Assembly (NCBI GenBank): GCA_964642445.1 | Contig: CAZXQZ010000213.1 | Coordinates: 1-7,338, forward strand | Source: SSC4 sp964642445 | Lineage (GTDB): Bacteria > Chloroflexota > Anaerolineae > SSC4 > Amarolineaceae | Length of the DNA: 7,338 nucleotides | Direction: 5' to 3' | Shown here: one piece after another, positions 1 through 5,662 of the stretch | How positions within the stretch are numbered: the first letter of the stretch is position 1 | Layout of the letters: every line of letters starts with the position of its first letter | Made by a program: the position numbers and the translations under genes | Notes under the pieces: model-generated | The model's database searches: none | The model's input: the letters and a program-made list of their open reading frames with translations, nothing else | Told to the model about the DNA's origin: nothing

Positions 1-3
1 CCA

Positions 4-7
4 CTCC
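4..7 (-). promoter_or_regulatory. Possible Shine-Dalgarno of a further cistron beyond the window
   Basis: The ten bases after the etfA stop read TCTGGAGTGG on the coding strand, with GGAG at 7-4. This could be the ribosome binding site of a following gene on the same mRNA. A GGAG match is short and the next start codon is not visible. Confidence 0.25.
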
Positions 8-10
8 AGA

Positions 11-988
11 CTAGCCCAGACGCTTCTTCGCTTCGGCGGTGAGCGCTGGCACGACGGTGAAAAGGTCACCGATGATGCCGTAGTTTGCCACCTGGAAGAT
101 CGGCGCATCGGCATCCTTGTTGATGGCCACGATCACCTTGGACGAACCCATGCCCGCCAGGTGCTGGATGGCACCCGAGATACCGCAGGCGATGTACAGG
201 TCGGGCCGCACCGTCTTGCCGGTCTGGCCCACCTGGTACTTGTACTGAATCCAGCCAGCGTCGACCGCGGCGCGGCTGGCACCCATGGCGGCACCGAGGG
301 CATCGGCCAGGGCCTTGATGGGGGCAAACCCTTCGGGGCCTTTCACACCGCGCCCGCCGGAGACGATGATCTTGGCATCGGTGAGGTTGACTTCGCCCCC
401 GCCGACCTCTTCGAAGGCGGTGACTGCGGCGCCAACAGCACCCTCACTCACGCCGGCGTCCACCTTGACGACCTGGCCGCCGCGGCTGGCGACCGGGTCG
501 GGCATCGGGAATGCACGACCGCGTACGCTGGCCAGCTGCGGGTCGGTCTTGCTGACCACGTCGGCCAGGATATTGCCCGAAAACACGGGGCGTACGCTCA
601 CCAGGCGGCCGTTTTTGAGCGAAAGATCGAGCACGTCGGCGGCCAGGCCGGTGCCCATGTCGGCGGCAATTGCGCCGCTCAGGTCGCGCCCGCGCATGCT
701 GGCCGGGAAGAGCACGATCGCCGGCTTCCGCTCTTTGATGATCTTTTCCGCCGCGGTCGCGTAGGCGTTGAGGCGGAAGGTCTTGAACACCGGGTCATCA
801 CAGACAAAAACGGTATCCGCGCCGTAGCTGATTGCGGTCTGGGCTTCACTTTCGATCCCACTGCCGAAAAGCATTGCGCCCACGGTAACACCCAGCTCCT
901 CCGCCAGGCTGCGCGCTTTGCCCAATACTTCCCACGACGTTCCGGTTGGTTTACCGTTGAATTGTTCGATCCAAACAAAAACTGACAT
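11..988 (-). CDS. etfA: Electron transfer flavoprotein subunit alpha (EtfA)
   Basis: Large subunit of the soluble cytoplasmic EtfAB heterodimer, which takes electrons from acyl-CoA dehydrogenases and passes them to an ETF:quinone oxidoreductase or another acceptor. The 325-residue length is normal and there is no extra ferredoxin domain. The N-terminal ETF domain (about 1-190) starts MSVFVWIEQ. The C-terminal FAD domain (about 200-325) is intact: GGRGVK at 211-216, GASRAAVDAGW at 236-246, QVGQTGKTVRP at 252-262, YIACGISGAIQHLAG at 265-279 and AINKDADAPIF at 288-298. These are the canonical FAD-binding segments of the family. The ATG start follows a G-rich stretch (GGTGGGGGGAAC) about 8 nt upstream and lies 17 bp after the etfB stop, so the two are almost certainly co-translated from one mRNA. 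The TAG stop is 10 bp from the window edge. Identity is very secure; the redox partner is not visible. Confidence 0.97.
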   Translation of the reverse strand: MSVFVWIEQFNGKPTGTSWEVLGKARSLAEELGVTVGAMLFGSGIESEAQTAISYGADTVFVCDDPVFKTFRLNAYATAAEKIIKERKPAIVLFPASMRGRDLSGAIAADMGTGLAADVLDLSLKNGRLVSVRPVFSGNILADVVSKTDPQLASVRGRAFPMPDPVASRGGQVVKVDAGVSEGAVGAAVTAFEEVGGGEVNLTDAKIIVSGGRGVKGPEGFAPIKALADALGAAMGASRAAVDAGWIQYKYQVGQTGKTVRPDLYIACGISGAIQHLAGMGSSKVIVAINKDADAPIFQVANYGIIGDLFTVVPALTAEAKKRLG

Positions 989-1005
989 GGCTTGTTCCCC
1001 CCACC

Positions 1006-1800
1006 TCAGATGACTTTTTCGGCCAGGAGTCGATCCATCAGAATCGCTGCCTGCTGCTCTGGTGTATCGCCCTTGATGATTTCCACCTGGGCGGCCCGCG
1101 CCGGTGGCTTGCGCAAGTCGATCCAGTCGCTGACCGAACCGACCTTGCCCACCTGATCGGCACCCAAACCGACGTCGCCCGCCGACCAGGTGGGGATCGC
1201 CGCCTTGGCGGCTTTGCGAATCCCCATGAAGCTGGGGTAGCGCGGTTCGTTGATTTCACGTGCCACCGACAGCACGGCGGGCAGGTTGGCGCTCACCGTC
1301 TCCTTACCCTCTTCGAGGCTGCGTTCGACCGTGATTTTGCCGCCGCTCACATCGACGACCTTCACGACGCCGCTCAAGAAGTTGGCGCCCAGCAGACGAG
1401 CCAGGGCTACCGATACCTGGCCGCTGTTGCCATCGACCGATTGTTTGCCGGTAATGACCAGGTCGGCGCCGCCCTCTTTTTTGATAGCACCGGCCAGGGC
1501 ACGCGCCGTGACCAGGGCATCACCCTCGACCAACCCCGGGTCCGACAACAGAATGGCGTTGCCCACACCCATGGCGACCGAAGTACGCAGTGCTTCGACG
1601 GCCTGTGCTGGCCCGACAGAGATCGCCGTGACGTCAGCCTTGTGTTTTTCGCTCAGGAGCAAGCCCTCTTCGATGGCAAATTCGTCCCAGGGATTCACGA
1701 TCATCGTGGCGGCCGGCTCGCCGGCTTTCACCTGGTTGACGTTCACCTTGGGTAGCTCTGCCGTGTCGGGTGTCTGTTTGACACATACTACGATTTTCAC
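1006..1800 (-). CDS. etfB: Electron transfer flavoprotein subunit beta (EtfB)
   Basis: Small subunit of EtfAB, cytoplasmic, binding AMP in ordinary ETFs or a second FAD in electron-bifurcating ones. The protein has 264 residues, within the usual range. Recognisable segments are MKIVVCVKQTPDTAE at 1-15, NPWDEFAIEEGL at 36-47, the nucleotide-binding loop GKQSVDGNSGQV at 118-129, and NEPRYPSFMGIRKAAKA at 184-200, which matches the EPRY recognition-loop region of classical ETFs. The start is GTG, chosen because it gives the conserved N-terminus and is preceded by a perfect AGGAGG five bases upstream; an overlapping ATG is out of frame. The gene lies 46 bp after the acyl-CoA dehydrogenase stop and 17 bp before etfA, an acd-etfB-etfA operon. 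Motifs are a blend of conventional and bifurcating-type ETF beta, so I do not assign the subclass. Confidence 0.96.
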   Translation of the reverse strand: MKIVVCVKQTPDTAELPKVNVNQVKAGEPAATMIVNPWDEFAIEEGLLLSEKHKADVTAISVGPAQAVEALRTSVAMGVGNAILLSDPGLVEGDALVTARALAGAIKKEGGADLVITGKQSVDGNSGQVSVALARLLGANFLSGVVKVVDVSGGKITVERSLEEGKETVSANLPAVLSVAREINEPRYPSFMGIRKAAKAAIPTWSAGDVGLGADQVGKVGSVSDWIDLRKPPARAAQVEIIKGDTPEQQAAILMDRLLAEKVI

Positions 1801-1805
1801 ATGTT

Positions 1806-1811
1806 CCTCCT
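1806..1811 (-). promoter_or_regulatory. Shine-Dalgarno site deciding the GTG start of etfB
   Basis: A perfect AGGAGG, 5 nt before the GTG at 1800. It supports GTG as the true start, because the ATG that overlaps it (1802-1800) is only 3 nt away, is out of frame and is followed at once by TGA. Confidence 0.85.
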
Positions 1812-1815
1812 AAAA

Positions 1816-1831
1816 TGATCAGATCTGATCA
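1816..1831. promoter_or_regulatory. Perfect 16-bp palindrome with three GATC sites, between the dehydrogenase gene and etfB
   Basis: TGATCAGATCTGATCA reads the same on both strands. It contains GATC at 1817, 1822 and 1827, each 5 bp apart, and an 8-bp direct repeat TGATCAGA at 1816 and 1826, one helical turn apart. It lies in the 46-bp spacer, with only TTTT between it and the AGGAGG of etfB on the coding strand. It could be a dimeric regulator site or, in the mRNA, a 6-bp stem with a GAUC loop near the ribosome binding site. The stem is AU-rich and weak, so a terminator is unlikely. The palindrome is certain; the function is not known. Confidence 0.5.
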
Positions 1832-1846
1832 GACGTTCCTGATGGA

Positions 1847-3061
1847 CTACACATCTTCCTGCCACACCTGTGCATCGAAGGCGGGCAGCTCACAGCGCAG
1901 CCGTTGGTCGTGGCGATAGCCCAGCAGATAATCGGCCTGGATCAACTGCTGCAGCTCGCGCGTGCCTTCGTAGAGTACGGCGCCCTTACTGTTGCGCAAG
2001 AAGCGCTCGACGTCGTATTCGTCCGAATAACCATACGCGCCGTGAATCTGGATGGCATCGGATGCCGAATCGAAGCTGGCGTCGGTGCAGAACCACTTGG
2101 CCAACGTCGTCTCCCGGGTATTGCGTTGGCCCATGTTCTTCATCCAGCCGGCGCGATAGACCAGCAGGCGGCCCGCTTCCACGCGCTGCACCATCAGTGA
2201 GATCATGCGTTTGACGAGCTGGTGCTGGCCGATCTCGACGCCAAAGGTGTGCCGCTGGCGTGCGTAACTCACAGAGGCATCCAGGCAGGCCCGCGTCAGG
2301 CCCAGGGCCCCTGCTGCCACGGTGAAGCGGCCGTTGTCCAGGCAGCTCATGGCGATCTTGAAACCCTCGCCCTCTTCGCCGATCCGATTTTCGATCGGGA
2401 CTCGCACCTCGTCACAGTTGACCCAGCCCGTGTTGCCGGCGCGCACACCCAGTTTGCCGTGGATCGTCCCGCTCGTCACCCCGGCCAGGTCGCGCGTCAC
2501 CATGAATGCGGTGATGCCGCGCTGGGGGGGTGTTGCCTGTGGGTCGGTCTTGGCAAACCAGAGGAAATGATCGGCCACATCTCCCAACGAAATCCAGATC
2601 TTTTCACCCGACACGACATAACTGTCACCATCGCGGCGCGCCGTCGAGCGCAGGGCGGCCACGTCAGTGCCCGCGCCAGGTTCGGTCAAACAAAAAGCAG
2701 CGATCTTCTCACCGCGTGCCTGCGGTTTGAGAAAACGCTGCTTCTGCTCCTCGGTGCCCCACTGAAACACACCCAGGGAGTTGAGACCATTGTGGACGGA
2801 GATGATCACCCGGGCCGAGGTGTCAGCATATTCGAGCTCCTCCGAGACAATTCCCAGGCTGATGTAATCCATGCCGGCGCCACCGTAGCGCACCGGCACC
2901 GAAATTCCCAGGATCCCCTGCGCCGCCATCTTGGCCAGCAGCGAGCGGTCGAACTGTTGGGCCCGATCGTTGTCTTTGACGTAAGGCCGGATCTCCTTTT
3001 CGGCAAAATCGCGCACCATCTTGCGGACCATCTCGTGCTCGGCATTGAAGCTAAAGTCCAT
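1847..3061 (-). CDS. Acyl-CoA dehydrogenase (FAD-dependent, possibly glutaryl-CoA-type)
   Basis: Alpha,beta-dehydrogenation of an acyl-CoA thioester, with electrons passed to the ETF encoded just downstream. The 404 residues match a one-domain SCAD-like enzyme: N-terminal helical domain (about 5-118), central beta domain (about 120-220) and C-terminal helical domain (about 230-380). The first family signature is CLTEPGAGTDVAA at 124-136. The FAD-contact segment RQRHTFGVEIGQHQLVK is at 268-284. The second signature region is QIHGAYGYSDEY at 338-349, with Ala where Gly or Ser is usual. The expected catalytic base is Glu365 in YEGT (364-367). Arg84 and Ser88 in ARVIISVHNGL align by eye with Arg94 and Ser98 of human glutaryl-CoA dehydrogenase, which contact the substrate carboxylate; SCAD has Gly at the Arg position. 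The ATG start has AGAAGGG about 10 nt upstream and is first in the operon, behind a strong promoter. Family assignment is secure; substrate is unproven. Confidence 0.95.
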   Translation of the reverse strand: MDFSFNAEHEMVRKMVRDFAEKEIRPYVKDNDRAQQFDRSLLAKMAAQGILGISVPVRYGGAGMDYISLGIVSEELEYADTSARVIISVHNGLNSLGVFQWGTEEQKQRFLKPQARGEKIAAFCLTEPGAGTDVAALRSTARRDGDSYVVSGEKIWISLGDVADHFLWFAKTDPQATPPQRGITAFMVTRDLAGVTSGTIHGKLGVRAGNTGWVNCDEVRVPIENRIGEEGEGFKIAMSCLDNGRFTVAAGALGLTRACLDASVSYARQRHTFGVEIGQHQLVKRMISLMVQRVEAGRLLVYRAGWMKNMGQRNTRETTLAKWFCTDASFDSASDAIQIHGAYGYSDEYDVERFLRNSKGAVLYEGTRELQQLIQADYLLGYRHDQRLRCELPAFDAQVWQEDV

Positions 3062-3131
3062 TCACCCGATTCCCTTCTACGCTGAAGTGCTCACCGGTTA
3101 CCAAAGAACGCTTGGAGTCGATTTGAAATGC

Positions 3132-3160
3132 ATTATACCATTCCTTGACGCACTGCGCAA
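3132..3160 (-). promoter_or_regulatory. Sigma70-type promoter for the acyl-CoA dehydrogenase-etfB-etfA operon
   Basis: On the minus strand, TTGCGC (3160-3155), a 17-bp spacer and a consensus TATAAT (3137-3132) preceded by TG one base away, i.e. an extended -10 element (TGGTATAAT). The -35 is weak (TTG matches), which an extended -10 can offset. The predicted start is near 3125, giving a leader of about 64 nt before the ATG at 3061. It lies in the only sizeable gap of the window (3062-3189), after the stop of the DUF2723 gene. No convincing terminator is seen in that gap, so some read-through from the upstream genes is possible. Confidence 0.7.
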
Positions 3161-3189
3161 TAATCAACCCCGCTAATGATGGGTCCCTT

Positions 3190-5646
3190 CTACTCCCGAC
3201 CCCCTACCTCCACATCCTCGAGCACGATCGCATCGTTGGGACCTGGCTGTTGTGTATCAGTGATGGGCAGACGCTCGCCAGTCTCGGCGTCGTACATACC
3301 CACCTGGAGGCGATAACGGCCCGGGAGCAGGCTGGCCGGCAGCGTCAGGTTATGCGCATCGTAGACGACCGCACCCGGTCCCCAAATCGAGGTGGGTGCC
3401 AGGCCTGCGGCCGGCTCGCTGTCCGATTGGGCCACGATCCGGCCGTCTTCGTCGAGCAGATGCACGAACACGGTATAGTCACGGTCCAGCCAGCGCTGTG
3501 TCTTCCAATATAACACAAGGGGAAGGGTGGTGCCTGGCGTGCCCACGGTATAACCGACCAGCAGAACCCGATCGTGCAGCTCGGCGTTGACCGCCCGCGC
3601 CGGGTTGGACAGGGCCGTGGCCGCTGCGGGCAGCCGGCCCACCTTACCCACCTGGATGGGTGCTGCCAGCGGCTGTAGGTCGCCGGTCAGGTCGTCCAGG
3701 TGATACATACCCGCCAGCAAGGTGTAGGGACCGGGTGGCAGGTCCGTAGGAACGGTTAGCGTAAACACGTCACGTACGAACTCTCCCGGCCGCCACAGGC
3801 TGGTGGGGTAAAAGACACCACCCGCCAGGTGATCGTCGGCTTGTGCCACCTTGGTTCCCTGGTCGTCCAACAGCTGGATGAAGCCGGTGTAATCGTCCTG
3901 CAGGCGCTGCTGTGGCTGCCAGTAGAGCGTGATGTTCAAGGGGTCACCCGACACCAGGGTATCGGTGGGGCTGACGTCGTAACCTACCAGGCGCAGGGCC
4001 GATCCCAACAGCAGGTTGGTGGGTCGCTCAGGCGGTCGCGTAACCGCCGGCCCGATGACCTGGGTCAGAACGCCTTGTTCCGCCAGGTTGTATTTCACAT
4101 CGAGCCCTGGCATCGGCTTGACCAGGTAGACGGGCCGGCGGGTGGTCGTCGCCAGAACCGTATCGATCGCCCGACCGATGTCGCCAAAGGCTGGGTCCTC
4201 GATCATCTGCGGGTACACTGCGGTCAGCTGTGGATGTTGGCCCAAGACGTTCTGATAATAATAGAGCGGTGTCATCTCATCGCGATCGTTGCTCACGAGC
4301 AGCGCATCTTCGGCGGGCAGCTGTTGCAGCAGGCTGTCCCACCACAACCGGGCCCGGACATCACGGCTGCGATCCTGGGCGGCAAAGCCGGCACCACCCT
4401 GCAACAGCGCCCAAACCAGCACCACCCCCAGGACCAGCCAGGCCAACCCCTGGCGCCGTGCCAGCTGAGGTACCCGCTGCGTATTCGTGATGCCGCTGGC
4501 CAGCGCGCCCACCCCCACCGCCAGCCACAGGGCAAACACCAGGTAGACCGGGATGTACAACACGGCAATGTCGCCAATGCCGTAGAACAGATTGAAAGTC
4601 AGGTAAGCCAGGAAGGTCGCCCCGGTCAGCGTGAGCACGCCATAACGTTGGCGCAGTGTCAAATAGACGAGACCGGTCACGACCAGCAGAAGGCCAAGGG
4701 GTCCCAGCTGCTGTACGGTCCATTCAGCGGCTTGCGGCAGCTGCAGTACAGCTTCGGAGGGTGGTCGCAGTGCCGTGGCAAAACGTGCCCCGGTCACCCA
4801 GCGTATGAACCCGCTCAGATCCGCCTGGTAGAGTGGCAGCGTTTTGTCGGGGGAGAGCACCACGGTCAGGTAGGGCGTCTGTGCGGCGCGCCATGGCACG
4901 TAGGCGTACAGCACGAGGGGCAGCAGACCGACCAACATCGGCACCACCCACTGGCGCGGCCGCCGCACGATGCCGGGGTACACCCGCAGGACGAAGAGGC
5001 CGGCGGCGGGGGCCATCAGAATCATCGACGTGTGGTGCGCCAGACCCAGGCCAAACACGAGCGCGGCCGTGATTAGCCAGCGCCGGGCACGTCGCGCGTC
5101 GGCACGCATGTCCAGGTCCGGTATATCGCCCTGCCGGCTGCCGGCAGCCACGCGCCGCTGCGCCTCGGCCCAGATCAGGAGGGAATCCAGCAGCGCCAGG
5201 ACCAGGAATGCATTGAGGGTATAGACCTCGGCGATGGTGGCCTGGCTCCAGAGCGTCGGTGATACGGCCAGCACCACGGCTGCAACCAGACCCGCCAGGC
5301 GCCGCATTGCGGTCGGCAGCTGCGGCAGCACACGCGCCAGTAGCACCTGGCTCAAGAGGTAGAACAGGCCCAACGCCAGACCGCCCCACCACACAGAAAA
5401 GCCGTTGCTGCGCGTGGCGGGTTCCGGCCACCAGACAGCCAGGTGATTCCACAGCCAACCCAGGATACTGTACAGCGGATAACCCGGCGGATGTACGACA
5501 CCGGCCGTTGGCAGGGCAAACTGGAACTCCCCAGCGTCGCCAAACAGCAACCCCGGGGCCATGGTGGCACCATACAGCCACCAGGCAGCTGCCGTGACAG
5601 CCGCCGCTATCCAGTAGTCCGCGTAACGCCGCAGGGCACCCATCAT
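3190..5646 (-). CDS. DUF2723 / TMEM260-like membrane protein, putative protein O-mannosyltransferase
   Basis: Polytopic GT-C-type membrane protein, probably moving a sugar from a lipid carrier onto a substrate on the outer face of the membrane. With the ATG-ATG start at 5646 it has 818 residues. About 10-11 hydrophobic helices fill residues 12-417. DUF2723 hallmarks are clear: GDAGEF at 36-41 in the first outer loop, where GT-C enzymes carry their catalytic acid, HPPGYPLYSILG at 52-63, WSQATIAEVYTLNAF at 133-147 and GLGLAHHTS at 199-207. A soluble outer region follows (about 425-535), then two related beta-sandwich modules (547-666 and 688-814). The reading frame is open for 58 more codons upstream, but that Arg-rich stretch overlaps the previous gene; ATG at 5646 sits 16 bp after its stop and directly precedes the first helix. 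No good Shine-Dalgarno is seen, so translational coupling is likely. The TMEM260 link is family knowledge; acceptor and sugar are unknown. Confidence 0.88.
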   Translation of the reverse strand: MMGALRRYADYWIAAAVTAAAWWLYGATMAPGLLFGDAGEFQFALPTAGVVHPPGYPLYSILGWLWNHLAVWWPEPATRSNGFSVWWGGLALGLFYLLSQVLLARVLPQLPTAMRRLAGLVAAVVLAVSPTLWSQATIAEVYTLNAFLVLALLDSLLIWAEAQRRVAAGSRQGDIPDLDMRADARRARRWLITAALVFGLGLAHHTSMILMAPAAGLFVLRVYPGIVRRPRQWVVPMLVGLLPLVLYAYVPWRAAQTPYLTVVLSPDKTLPLYQADLSGFIRWVTGARFATALRPPSEAVLQLPQAAEWTVQQLGPLGLLLVVTGLVYLTLRQRYGVLTLTGATFLAYLTFNLFYGIGDIAVLYIPVYLVFALWLAVGVGALASGITNTQRVPQLARRQGLAWLVLGVVLVWALLQGGAGFAAQDRSRDVRARLWWDSLLQQLPAEDALLVSNDRDEMTPLYYYQNVLGQHPQLTAVYPQMIEDPAFGDIGRAIDTVLATTTRRPVYLVKPMPGLDVKYNLAEQGVLTQVIGPAVTRPPERPTNLLLGSALRLVGYDVSPTDTLVSGDPLNITLYWQPQQRLQDDYTGFIQLLDDQGTKVAQADDHLAGGVFYPTSLWRPGEFVRDVFTLTVPTDLPPGPYTLLAGMYHLDDLTGDLQPLAAPIQVGKVGRLPAAATALSNPARAVNAELHDRVLLVGYTVGTPGTTLPLVLYWKTQRWLDRDYTVFVHLLDEDGRIVAQSDSEPAAGLAPTSIWGPGAVVYDAHNLTLPASLLPGRYRLQVGMYDAETGERLPITDTQQPGPNDAIVLEDVEVGGRE
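3205..3585 (-). repeat. Beta-sandwich module, copy 2 (within DUF2723 protein)
   Basis: Second copy, residues about 688-814, reaching almost to the C-terminus. It repeats LLVGYTVG, LPLVLYWKTQ, RDYTVFVHLLDEDGRIVAQ, PTSIWGPG and LLPGRYRLQVGMYDAETGERL in the same order as copy 1. Such modules are common at the ends of membrane glycosyltransferases of Chloroflexota and may bind carbohydrate or pack on the membrane domain; that role is an inference. Confidence 0.8.
3649..4008 (-). repeat. Beta-sandwich module, copy 1 (within DUF2723 protein)
   Basis: First of two diverged protein-level repeats in the extracytoplasmic tail, residues about 547-666. Shared landmarks with copy 2 in order are LVGYDVSPTDTLVSGDPLNITLYW, represented by LVGY and L-YW; DDYTGFIQLLDDQGTKVAQ; a P-T-S-L-W-x-P-G segment; and LPPGPYTLLAGMYHLDDLTG. 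The copies are not similar at DNA level, so this is an old duplication rather than a recombination repeat. Confidence 0.8.
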
Positions 5647-5662
5647 GGCAGTCGCGTCTCGC

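Noticed and set aside
161..985. Long plus-strand open frame (274 codons) opposite etfA
   Set aside because: Its translation matches no family I know, while the minus strand encodes a complete EtfA with all motifs. Long antisense frames are expected in GC-rich genes.
1812..1831. Palindrome plus TTTT as an intrinsic terminator after the dehydrogenase gene
   Set aside because: The stem would be only 6 bp with two GC pairs and four U residues, and the etfB ribosome binding site follows directly; the genes form an operon.
2222..3085. Plus-strand open frame (287 codons) opposite the acyl-CoA dehydrogenase
   Set aside because: It is antisense to a fully conserved enzyme, has no recognisable domain, and has His/Asp/Gly-rich composition typical of an antisense shadow.
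3161..3189. Terminator after the DUF2723 gene
   Set aside because: Only a 4-bp ACCC/GGGT pairing with a long loop and no U tract could be found.
3829..5076. Plus-strand open frame (415 codons) opposite the DUF2723 gene
   Set aside because: The Gln/His/Arg-rich translation has no domain and lies opposite clear membrane helices, whose codons give such polar antisense proteins.
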